A stretch of DNA of 22,185 nucleotides from Acetobacter sp. CAG:977. GTDB taxonomy: Bacteria; Pseudomonadota; Alphaproteobacteria; CAAGCB01; CAG-977. The translations under genes and the position numbers were made by a program. Where the stretch lies: positions 98,669 through 120,853 of the forward strand of contig HF994932.1 in NCBI GenBank assembly GCA_000434295.1, in the 5' to 3' direction. Positions 1-6,807 of this stretch are shown in pieces (position 1 is the first letter of the stretch; every line of letters starts with the position of its first letter). The notes below the pieces were generated by a model. It was not told the DNA's origin and ran no database searches. It saw only the letters and a program-made list of their open reading frames with translations.

Positions 1-1024
1 ATGCGCTGCGCCCGCAACGAATTCCCCTGTAACATCCGCACAACGCGATAATAATGCCGAATGCCGTCCCGTGTACAATACCAACCAAGATATTGCGCAT
101 ATTCAGAACCTTGAGCGTCATCTGAAAATATTCCTGAGGCGACAAATCCAACATAAAAACGCCGACAAACGCACCGCCCAAAATTCCCGTCAAATCGGCA
201 TAAACCGTCATCAAAGGCATAATCAGCGACAACGCCAGCAACCGCGGCAACACCAAAAAATCAAAAGGATAGATTCCCATCGTCTCCAATGCGTCAATTT
301 CTTCATTAACCTGCATGGATCCCAGCACGGCAGCATAAGAAGCCCCCGTCCGCCCCGCCATGATAATGCCTGCCATAATTGCGCCCATAACGCGGGTCAT
401 GGCAATGGCAACCAAGCTGGCAACATAAATCTGGGCGCCGAACATTTTTAACTGGATTGCTCCGACAAAAGCAAAAATCAAACCGACCATAAAGCAAATC
501 AAAGAAACAATGCCCAACGCATCAAAGCTGACTTCCTGAAACGCCGCTTCCAAATCCGCCCGCCTCAACACGGCATCTTTTCGGATAAACCGCCCGATTG
601 AACGCACGGCCTGAACACAAAATTCCAAAGCGGACACGCAGGCTTCCCAAATTTCCAGCGTACGTTCGCCGATTCGGTTCAACATCGGCACAAAAGGAAC
701 CTGTCGGGAACCGTTTTTCCTGGGCGGAACCGCAAACGCCAAATCTATCAGCTTTTGAACCCCGTCCGGCATATTTTCAAATTTACAGGAAATGTTGTTT
801 TTACGGCACAGCCCCGCCAGACGAACCAAAAAAGCAACGAAACAGCTGTCCCATCCTTCGACTTCGCCGGCGTCAAAAGAAACGGCATCAAAAGCCGGCT
901 GTTCAAAAGCAGCAATCAGTTCTTCCCTGTTCTCGGGCATACCCTTGCTTATTTTCCATTCGCCTTTAAAACGAACGGCTGCCGTCCGCGACGGCGAAAG
1001 AAGAAAAACGGCTTGCGGAGCCAT
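1..1024 (-). CDS. mlaE: MlaE-type lipid ABC transporter permease with N-terminal STAS-like domain (3' end beyond window)
   Basis: Permease subunit of an Mla/Yrb-type phospholipid transport system in the inner membrane, which helps maintain outer-membrane lipid asymmetry. The frame is open from an ATG at 1024 to the left edge, giving 341 residues. A purine-rich AAGGA lies about 10 nt before the ATG. Residues 1 to about 110 look like a soluble STAS-type domain. The rest is the hydrophobic MlaE domain, with the family's cytoplasmic coupling-helix region (NEEIDALETMGIYPFDFLV, then LPRLLA) and the following LTGILGGAFVGV helix. The last visible residues (CYRGIRCG) resemble the conserved near-C-terminal segment, so only a short tail is missing. 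The ATPase (MlaF) and MCE protein (MlaD) would be expected to the left, outside the window. The gene is separated from the LPS operon by a terminator and about 290 nt. Confidence 0.9.
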   Translation of the reverse strand, partial: MAPQAVFLLSPSRTAAVRFKGEWKISKGMPENREELIAAFEQPAFDAVSFDAGEVEGWDSCFVAFLVRLAGLCRKNNISCKFENMPDGVQKLIDLAFAVPPRKNGSRQVPFVPMLNRIGERTLEIWEACVSALEFCVQAVRSIGRFIRKDAVLRRADLEAAFQEVSFDALGIVSLICFMVGLIFAFVGAIQLKMFGAQIYVASLVAIAMTRVMGAIMAGIIMAGRTGASYAAVLGSMQVNEEIDALETMGIYPFDFLVLPRLLALSLIMPLMTVYADLTGILGGAFVGVFMLDLSPQEYFQMTLKVLNMRNILVGIVHGTAFGIIIALCGCYRGIRCGRSA

Positions 1025-1312
1025 TTTGTTTTTTCCTTAAAGTTACGTATCTGCGTTTCGGAAAATTGCGGCAGACAGTCATACCGCCGTTTCAATTCCC
1101 GGCTTCTTTCCTTCATACGCGATAAAACGTCCCGTTGCAAGAAAACTCCTAAATCTGACGGCAAAGAAAAAATCTCTTTAACGGCACCGGTATCTTTCGG
1201 TTCGCTTACTTCTTTGTCGTTTAAAGGCTGGAGCGGATAACTACTGACCGCACCTTTCTTTTTCGGCGATTCCCCCGAGTCCTTATTCCGCAGAGCCTTT
1301 ACCTTTAACCGC
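1025..1312. other. intergenic stretch between lpxL terminator and mlaE
   Basis: About 290 nt without a convincing gene. A minus-strand frame of 121 codons (1314 to 949) crosses it. However, it begins with TTG inside the terminator hairpin, overlaps the first 76 nt of mlaE, is highly basic and of low complexity towards its end, and resembles no family I know. I read the stretch as the mlaE leader and promoter region. Confidence 0.4.
1112..1140 (-). promoter_or_regulatory. candidate sigma-70 promoter for mlaE
   Basis: On the minus strand TTGCAA (1140-1135) and TATGAA (1117-1112) are separated by 17 nt and lie about 90 nt before the mlaE start. Each hexamer matches four of six consensus positions. 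A similar TTGCTT-N17-TATGAA pair lies before lysC. Placement by eye only. Confidence 0.3.
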
Positions 1313-1339
1313 AAAAGCCTCCGTTTATCGGAGGCTTTT
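1313..1339 (-). terminator. Rho-independent terminator closing the LPS operon
   Basis: An 11-bp perfect stem (AAAAGCCTCCG pairing with CGGAGGCTTTT) has a 5-nt loop and lies about 17 nt past the lpxL stop codon. The stem ends in a U run on either strand, so it may work in both directions. No plus-strand gene ends here, so its natural client is the minus-strand operon. Confidence 0.85.
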
Positions 1340-1356
1340 TAATACATGCTTTTTTA

Positions 1357-2382
1357 TTATTCGGGAACTCTGCCCTCTTGCGATTCTTTAAAAAGTTCAG
1401 GCGGTTTAATTCCCTGTTTCCATAATTTTCTGTCTTTGTACAGGCGCATCGACCCCATATTCGAATCAGGCCAGCGTTTATGAACCCACAACCATTGTTC
1501 GGGCTTTTCTCTGATCCAACGTTCCAGAACTTTATTGGCTTTGATCATCAAAGCGCGGCTGTCAGCCTTTGCGTCACCCGTTTTTTCAAAAGAAAGAGCC
1601 TCTTGTGCCGTTAAACGGTAATGAGCCCCCTTCAACCGTTCGGAACGTATCGGAACGACGGGGCAATCGTATTTCATTGCCAAGCGCGCCAAAGCCGGCG
1701 TCGTCATCGCTTCAAAACCGAAAAACGGCACGGAAATGCCGTCGTTCATTTTTTGGTCAATCAACAGAGCCAGATGTCCGCCTTCGTTCATATGTTTGAC
1801 GATACGTTTCATGCCGGCTTTTCCCTTAGGCAAAAGCTCTCCCTTCACGTCTTTGCGAAAGTAAGTAAAAAGCCATTCGACCAAAGGATTGTTGGCAAAG
1901 CGGTAAATCCGGTGATATTCCAAATCTGCCGCACGGGAAGAAACGGAGGACATTTCCCAGTTTCCTATGTGGGCGGAAAAGACTATTCCGGGTTTCCCGT
2001 CGTCAGCCAACTGTTGCAAACGTTCGGGATGTACGATTTCTATCCGTTTTTTATAATGGCGCGTTAAAACGCGCAAATGCGGATATTCGCCGAACGTGCG
2101 CCCCATATTATCCCACATTTTGACGACCAGACCGTCGATTTCGGCAGGCGTTTTTTCGGGAAACGCCTTCATCATATTATAGCGGGCGACCCAAGACACT
2201 TTCATGCGGGGACCGATATGCCGCACCAAAAAGCCGCAAACGGCAGAAGCCAAATCCAACGGCATCACTCTGAAAATCACGCAAAAGAAAACGGCGCCGA
2301 CAAACTCCAACGGATAACGTACAAACCTGTCAAAAGCGCTTTTGCGGGTGCGATATACAAAAATGTCCTGATCCGACGACAC
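1357..2382 (-). CDS. lpxL: LpxL/HtrB-family lipid A secondary acyltransferase
   Basis: Inner-membrane acyltransferase expected to add a secondary acyl chain to Kdo2-lipid IVA on the cytoplasmic face. It has 341 residues, slightly longer than typical LpxL (about 300). A hydrophobic segment near residues 26-40 acts as the N-terminal anchor. The catalytic HX4E motif is at H138-E143 (SAHIGNWE), followed by the family blocks LLIDQK (207-211) with VPFFG (218-222), and WLWVHKRW (297-304) near the C-terminus. The start lies 4 nt after the lpxK stop, and a terminator follows. Orthology to LpxL rather than LpxM-like paralogues cannot be settled here. It is the only member of this family in the window. 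Confidence 0.85.
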   Translation of the reverse strand: MSSDQDIFVYRTRKSAFDRFVRYPLEFVGAVFFCVIFRVMPLDLASAVCGFLVRHIGPRMKVSWVARYNMMKAFPEKTPAEIDGLVVKMWDNMGRTFGEYPHLRVLTRHYKKRIEIVHPERLQQLADDGKPGIVFSAHIGNWEMSSVSSRAADLEYHRIYRFANNPLVEWLFTYFRKDVKGELLPKGKAGMKRIVKHMNEGGHLALLIDQKMNDGISVPFFGFEAMTTPALARLAMKYDCPVVPIRSERLKGAHYRLTAQEALSFEKTGDAKADSRALMIKANKVLERWIREKPEQWLWVHKRWPDSNMGSMRLYKDRKLWKQGIKPPELFKESQEGRVPE

Positions 2383-2386
2383 GTTT

Positions 2387-3379
2387 TTAGCCTTTGTGCG
2401 ACACGGAAGACAGGAACGAAATCATCGTATCGGGCGTATCCCAAACACTGTAAGCATCAACGACCGTTACTTTCGGTTTAAAGCGCGGCGGAACGCGAAC
2501 GCTGTCTTTGGCGGTTGTCACCAGAACGGCGTCTTCTTTTTCGGCTTCGTCCAACAGACGCGTCAAATCGGCGTCCGTATACGGATAATGATCGCTAAAA
2601 GCCTGCGTCCCGACAACATTGCAACCGTAATCCCGAAGCATGTTAAAAAACTTTTCGGGAAAACCGATGCCTGCAAAAGCAAAGACTTTCATTCCCGCCA
2701 ACTGTTGAATTTTTTCCAGCGGCTGTTCAATGTGCACCGCAATATGAGGCAGATCGGGGAAATGTTCTTTTATCCATTCTTTGACGCCGGATTTATCCTG
2801 ACCGACGACGATAAAAGCATCGGCGCGGCTCAACCCCTGTTCCAACGGTTCGCGCAAAGGTCCCGCAGGGAAAACTTTGGCATTGCCAAAACCGTAGCGG
2901 CCGTCAAAAACGGCAAAAGAAACGTCTTTATACAATTTCGGATTTTGGAAACCGTCGTCCATAATAATGACGTCGGCACCGATTTTTTCGGCGGTTTTGG
3001 CGCCGCGGGCACGGTTATAGTCGATAACCGTCGGCGCAACGCGCGCCAACAGCATGGCTTCATCGCCCGTATCCTGTGCCGTATGCTTGTCCAAATCAAC
3101 CAAAATGTCCGACATGCCGCCGCCGTAACCGCGCGTTAAAAAAACAGGGCGTTTGCCGTTCATTTTAAAAAATTCCGCAACCGATATCGCCAAAGGCGTT
3201 TTTCCGACGCCTCCCATAACCAAATTTCCGATGCAAATAACGGGAACTTTTGAACGGTACGGCTTGACCGATTTCATATGCGCCTTCGTCACCAAAGCGT
3301 ACAGCTTTGAAAACGGAGAAAGAACCTTTGAAAGAAAGGTATCGGGTTTTTGCCAAAAATCAGGCGATTTAATCGGCAT
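2387..3379 (-). CDS. lpxK: tetraacyldisaccharide 4'-kinase LpxK
   Basis: Phosphorylates the 4' position of the lipid A disaccharide precursor to give lipid IVA, at the cytoplasmic face of the inner membrane. The 330 residues match the usual family length. The P-loop GGVGKTP lies at about 56-62 after CIGN. The family blocks DDGFQNPKLYKD (141-152) and PAGPLREP (171-178) are intact, and the HYPYTDADL and VTTAKDSVR segments follow in the C-terminal half. The gene overlaps the end of waaA by 11 nt and stops 4 nt before the lpxL-like gene, indicating co-transcription and probably translational coupling. No key residue appears to be missing. Confidence 0.95.
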   Translation of the reverse strand: MPIKSPDFWQKPDTFLSKVLSPFSKLYALVTKAHMKSVKPYRSKVPVICIGNLVMGGVGKTPLAISVAEFFKMNGKRPVFLTRGYGGGMSDILVDLDKHTAQDTGDEAMLLARVAPTVIDYNRARGAKTAEKIGADVIIMDDGFQNPKLYKDVSFAVFDGRYGFGNAKVFPAGPLREPLEQGLSRADAFIVVGQDKSGVKEWIKEHFPDLPHIAVHIEQPLEKIQQLAGMKVFAFAGIGFPEKFFNMLRDYGCNVVGTQAFSDHYPYTDADLTRLLDEAEKEDAVLVTTAKDSVRVPPRFKPKVTVVDAYSVWDTPDTMISFLSSVSHKG

Positions 3380-4664
3380 CTTTGACCTCTTCGGCAGGCT
3401 TCAGGTACGGTTCCAAAGCAGACATGACACGCTCCAAAACATTGGATTCCGCCGTCGCAAAAGCCAAAGCATTTTTTTGTTTGGCTTCCAATTCTTCTTG
3501 ATTCGTCAGCAGCGTTTCCAACGCCTGTACCAGCTGTTCTTTATTTTCGACAACCGTCAAAGCATCCGCTGCCTTTGCTCGTGCCGTAATTTCCTTGAAA
3601 TTCATCATATAGGGACCGCACAAAACGGCTTTGCCCAATTTAGCGGGCTCTATAATGTTCTGTCCTCCGAATTGAATCAGCGATCCGCCGACAAATGCCG
3701 CGGAAGCCAAACGGTAAAACAGCCCCATTTCGCCGATGGTATCAGCCAAATAAACATCCGTCTGATCGGTAATTTCATCGCCGCGGGAACGGCGGGAGAC
3801 ATTCAGATCCCATGATTTCAAAACGCCTTCGATTTCGTCGGCTCTTTGCGGATGGCGCGGCGCCAAAATCGTAAAAACATCCGGAATTTTTTTGCGCAAT
3901 TCCGTATGAGCATAAGCAACGGGTTCGTCTTCGCCCGCATGAGTGCTGGCGGCAATCCAACAGGGGCGCGCGCCGATCTTTGCGGACAGACGTTTAAATT
4001 CTTCGGCGTCATACGGCAAATCGGAAGCGGCAAATTTCAAATTGCCGACGCATGCCGTTTTTTTGGCGCCCAATATCTTCAAACGATCGGCATCCGCTTC
4101 CGTCTGACCGAACGATTCCGTGAACAAAGCCTGAATCTGCCCGCTGAACTTCGGCATTTTTTTCCAACGCGCAAAAGAACGGTCGGAAATACGCCCGTTC
4201 AAAAGAATCAGCGGAATCTTTGCTTCGGCAACGACAGAAAGCATATTCGGCCAGAATTCCGATTCAATCCACAACGCCAAATCGGGTTTCCAGTGATCGA
4301 CAAACCGTTTGACGCAGGAAACGCAATCAACTGGGATATACTGGTGAAACGCGCGGGCGGGCAAACGTTTTTCCATCAGGTTCGCCGACGTTACCGTCCC
4401 AGAAGTTACAAGCACGGAAACATCGGGATACGTTTCCAACAACGCCGACACCAGCGGTAAAATCGACAATGTTTCGCCGACGCTGGCACCGTGAATCCAA
4501 ACCAAACGTCCTTCGGGGCGCGGTTTGGAAGAATACCCCAAACGTTCGGGAAAACGTTCCAAGTCTTCTTTACCTTTGGCTTTTCTGTATGCCAAATACG
4601 CGGCAATCAAAGGATAACCCGCATAAGTCGCCGCACGGTACAAAGAAAGGGACATCATATTCAT
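3369..4664 (-). CDS. waaA: 3-deoxy-D-manno-octulosonic acid (Kdo) transferase
   Basis: Transfers Kdo from CMP-Kdo to lipid IVA, joining lipid A to the core oligosaccharide. It has 431 residues, a normal length. An N-terminal hydrophobic anchor spans about residues 8-25. GASVGE (59-64) carries the catalytic glutamate, and ESEFWPN is at 134-140. GNLKF and a GEDEP segment follow in the linker region. The C-terminal CMP-Kdo binding block has ADTIGEMG (307-314), GGSL and GGQNIIEPA (333-341). The start is 2 nt past the stop of the DUF374 gene and the end overlaps lpxK, so it sits inside a four-gene envelope operon. Whether the enzyme adds one or two Kdo units cannot be read from sequence. Confidence 0.95.
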   Translation of the reverse strand: MNMMSLSLYRAATYAGYPLIAAYLAYRKAKGKEDLERFPERLGYSSKPRPEGRLVWIHGASVGETLSILPLVSALLETYPDVSVLVTSGTVTSANLMEKRLPARAFHQYIPVDCVSCVKRFVDHWKPDLALWIESEFWPNMLSVVAEAKIPLILLNGRISDRSFARWKKMPKFSGQIQALFTESFGQTEADADRLKILGAKKTACVGNLKFAASDLPYDAEEFKRLSAKIGARPCWIAASTHAGEDEPVAYAHTELRKKIPDVFTILAPRHPQRADEIEGVLKSWDLNVSRRSRGDEITDQTDVYLADTIGEMGLFYRLASAAFVGGSLIQFGGQNIIEPAKLGKAVLCGPYMMNFKEITARAKAADALTVVENKEQLVQALETLLTNQEELEAKQKNALAFATAESNVLERVMSALEPYLKPAEEVKDAD

Positions 4665-4666
4665 TT

Positions 4667-5368
4667 TCAGTTATCCTTGTTTTCCGATGAAGAGCCTGTA
4701 TTCCTGCCGACACGGGTATCGGCTTCAACCATCAGCCCGGTTAATTTATTTTCCACGATTTGGCGATATTTTTCAATGCCTTCTTCATCCGTTTCCTTAG
4801 GAACAAAAATCGGTTCGCCCAAAAGGGTTACCGCTTTGCCGAACGGGAGGGGTACCAAAAAGCTGTCCCATGTCTTAAGCTGTTTCGCTTTGGACGACGA
4901 ATATGAACACGGAATGATCGGACATCCTGAATCTCGAGCCATAATAATAGCTCCTTTCGTCATTTTATACGCCGGCTTGCGTCCGTCGGGCGTCATCGCA
5001 ATAAAAGACGAATTCTTTAACGCGCGACGAATGGTCAACGCGGCACCGATTCCTCCTTTGGACGCCGAACCGTCTATCGTGTCCGCCCCCCAGCGCGCAT
5101 TCGTCGACGCCATAATCCTGCCGTCGCGATGCAACGACGACAAAACATACGCCTTCATTTTCGGTTTTTTGATAAAATGAATCGGAGGCGCGGAAAATAT
5201 CCGTCCGTGCCAAAACAACAGCAAAAAAGATTCCCCCGCATCATCGCGATCCTGCGGCCAGCCTTCTATCGTCCATCGGCTGGTCTTGATTACAAAAACC
5301 GTGTACAGGTAAAACAAAAATCCCAGTAATTCCTGAACAAACGCGCTGCTGCCGATTTTTTTTAACAT
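4667..5368 (-). CDS. DUF374 lysophospholipid acyltransferase-like protein
   Basis: Predicted acyltransferase-fold protein of the DUF374 (LPLAT) group, commonly found beside waaA in alphaproteobacteria. The exact substrate is not established, though a glycerolipid or lipid A-related acyl acceptor is likely. From ATG 5368 it has 233 residues. A hydrophobic N-terminal segment (10-27) is followed by FWHGR (52-56), SSLHRDGRIM (77-86) and the family's TPDGRKP block (126-132). An upstream ATG at 5446 keeps the frame open but has no ribosome binding site and precedes the candidate extended -10 element, so I prefer 5368. It is the first gene of the waaA-lpxK-lpxL operon. Confidence 0.85.
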   Translation of the reverse strand: MLKKIGSSAFVQELLGFLFYLYTVFVIKTSRWTIEGWPQDRDDAGESFLLLFWHGRIFSAPPIHFIKKPKMKAYVLSSLHRDGRIMASTNARWGADTIDGSASKGGIGAALTIRRALKNSSFIAMTPDGRKPAYKMTKGAIIMARDSGCPIIPCSYSSSKAKQLKTWDSFLVPLPFGKAVTLLGEPIFVPKETDEEGIEKYRQIVENKLTGLMVEADTRVGRNTGSSSENKDN

Positions 5369-5413
5369 GCAAAAATCCCGTTCTTTTGGCGGCTTAAAAA
5401 ACTTTAGACGTTC

Positions 5414-5422
5414 TTTATAGCA
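5414..5422 (-). promoter_or_regulatory. extended -10 promoter for the LPS operon
   Basis: The minus strand carries TGCTATAAA about 46 nt before the chosen start of the DUF374 gene. The TGn extension can compensate for the absence of a clear -35 box. Transcription starting just downstream would exclude the alternative start at 5446. Confidence 0.4.
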
Positions 5423-5452
5423 TATCTGAAAAAACAAACCAGTCATTTTGTT

Positions 5453-5481
5453 TTGATTTTCCCTATTCCCCCCCGTACACT
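5453..5481 (+). promoter_or_regulatory. candidate promoter for the 412-aa lipoprotein gene, with a C7 tract in the spacer
   Basis: TTGATT (5453-5458) and TACACT (5476-5481) have a 17-nt spacer, 32 nt before the start codon. The spacer ends in a run of seven Cs (5468-5474). Each hexamer matches four of six consensus positions, so this is a moderate call. Confidence 0.35.
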
Positions 5482-5513
5482 GGTTACGGTTCCCTGATGA
5501 CGGAGTTTCGGAT

Positions 5514-6752
5514 ATGACGCACCGCTTTTTTAAATCTGTCCTTTGTTCGCTGACTATTATGCTTTTGTGCGCTTGCCCGAAGGCGCCGGAACCGAAAAAC
5601 GAAAACGAAAATCTTCCCGCTCCGCCGACAAAAGTTTTGGATTACCTCTCTTTGTCCGTCCAATATATGATGAACCAGCAAAAAAACGACGGCTTCTTTA
5701 ATTACGAATATAATTTCATTACGGGAAACTACACTAATTGGGATAACGTTATTCATCAAACCCGCGCCGGATACGTCTTAGCTAAATATTATTCTTTTTT
5801 AATCCGTAACAATATCGATCCCGCCGTGGCTCCCGTCGTGCGCGAAAGCGTCGCAAAAGCTTTAAACGCTTATGTCTCAGCCTCTTTGTCCCATCAAAAT
5901 ATGCCGGGTCAGCTGATCTCGTTCTATTATAACAAAGGCGGTTCCATCATGCTGCCTCCCCTGCGCGCGGAAGCGGCTTCCGAAGAACAAAAAAAACAAC
6001 GCCTGAACGCCGAAGTCGCCGCAACGGCTTTTGCGTTGCTGGCTGAAATTACTTATTGGGAAGCAACCAGCGACGCAACTTTTGCTCCCGATCGCGAAAA
6101 ATGGCGCGACGCCCTTGCTTTTCATTTAAACGATTGTTTAAAACACCCCTCGGACAAAAGCTTTTTCCAACCCGAAGCATGGCTTGCCTTGGCCGTCTAT
6201 AACGTTTTTTTCCCGAAAGACAAAGAAATTAACGACCTGATGTTAAAAACAGACGAAGCTTATACCGGAAAATATCGCCCCATTCGGGATATTCGCGATT
6301 ATTCCTGGGATATGGCCGCTGCTTATATCCGTTATCAAAAAACTAAAAACTCTTATCTGATTAACTTTACCGTCAAACAAACCTCGTTGCTGCTTAACGA
6401 TATCTATACGCAACACGACACCGCCGTTAACAGTTGCAGCCTGGCTTACGGACTGGCTGACGCTTCCTTGATTCTGGCAAAAGATCCTTCTTTCTCGCGG
6501 TTGGAAAAAACCGCACTCGGACGAAGCCAGTTGGAATATTACAGCAGCCTGAAATATATGCTTTTGCCCGAACAGACATGGATTTCATTGGGGCCCGGAA
6601 GAACTTTGCATTCCCAAGACTTTAAAAAATTCGCCGGAGCCTATATCTACGGACAACATTCCCCAAGAACCAGCTTGGAATTATCCGAAATGTGCATCTT
6701 AACGGGTATGCGTTTTTCAAACGAGGATATTCAAGAACTGAAACAACCCTAA
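5514..6752 (+). CDS. uncharacterised 412-aa lipoprotein, possibly with an alpha-helical toroid fold
   Basis: I do not recognise this gene with confidence. The N-terminus is a lipoprotein signal: a charged start, a hydrophobic stretch and the lipobox LCAC, with the lipidated cysteine at residue 21. A Pro/Asn/Glu-rich spacer follows before the mature domain begins near residue 40. The body is rich in helices and aromatic residues. Segments such as QQKNDGFFNYEYN (55-67), a TNWDN block followed by HQTRAGYVLAKYYSF, and RDYSWDMAAAYIRYQ recall the inner helices of (alpha/alpha) toroid proteins such as carbohydrate epimerases and lyases. That is an inference from pattern only. GGAG precedes the ATG. 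The gene diverges from the LPS operon and is monocistronic, closed by a strong terminator, so a role at the envelope is plausible. Confidence 0.8.
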   Translation: MTHRFFKSVLCSLTIMLLCACPKAPEPKNENENLPAPPTKVLDYLSLSVQYMMNQQKNDGFFNYEYNFITGNYTNWDNVIHQTRAGYVLAKYYSFLIRNNIDPAVAPVVRESVAKALNAYVSASLSHQNMPGQLISFYYNKGGSIMLPPLRAEAASEEQKKQRLNAEVAATAFALLAEITYWEATSDATFAPDREKWRDALAFHLNDCLKHPSDKSFFQPEAWLALAVYNVFFPKDKEINDLMLKTDEAYTGKYRPIRDIRDYSWDMAAAYIRYQKTKNSYLINFTVKQTSLLLNDIYTQHDTAVNSCSLAYGLADASLILAKDPSFSRLEKTALGRSQLEYYSSLKYMLLPEQTWISLGPGRTLHSQDFKKFAGAYIYGQHSPRTSLELSEMCILTGMRFSNEDIQELKQP

Positions 6753-6753
6753 A

Positions 6754-6787
6754 AAAAAACGGCGGAGATTTCACTCCGCCGTTTTTT
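6754..6787. terminator. bidirectional Rho-independent terminator between convergent genes
   Basis: A 14-bp stem has a GC core (CGGCGGAG pairing with CTCCGCCG), is flanked by A6 on one side and T6 on the other, and has a 6-nt ATTTCA loop. It directly follows the lipoprotein stop codon and lies about 20 nt beyond the clpB stop codon on the other strand, so it can serve both genes. Confidence 0.92.
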
Positions 6788-6807
6788 ACTTTAAAAATTT
6801 TGCCGCT

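Noticed and set aside
949..1314. 121-codon minus-strand frame upstream of mlaE
   Set aside because: It starts with TTG inside the terminator stem, overlaps mlaE by 76 nt and has no recognisable domain. mlaE itself has a good start at 1024.
5369..5446. 26-residue N-terminal extension of the DUF374 protein
   Set aside because: The ATG at 5446 has no ribosome binding site and lies upstream of the extended -10 element.
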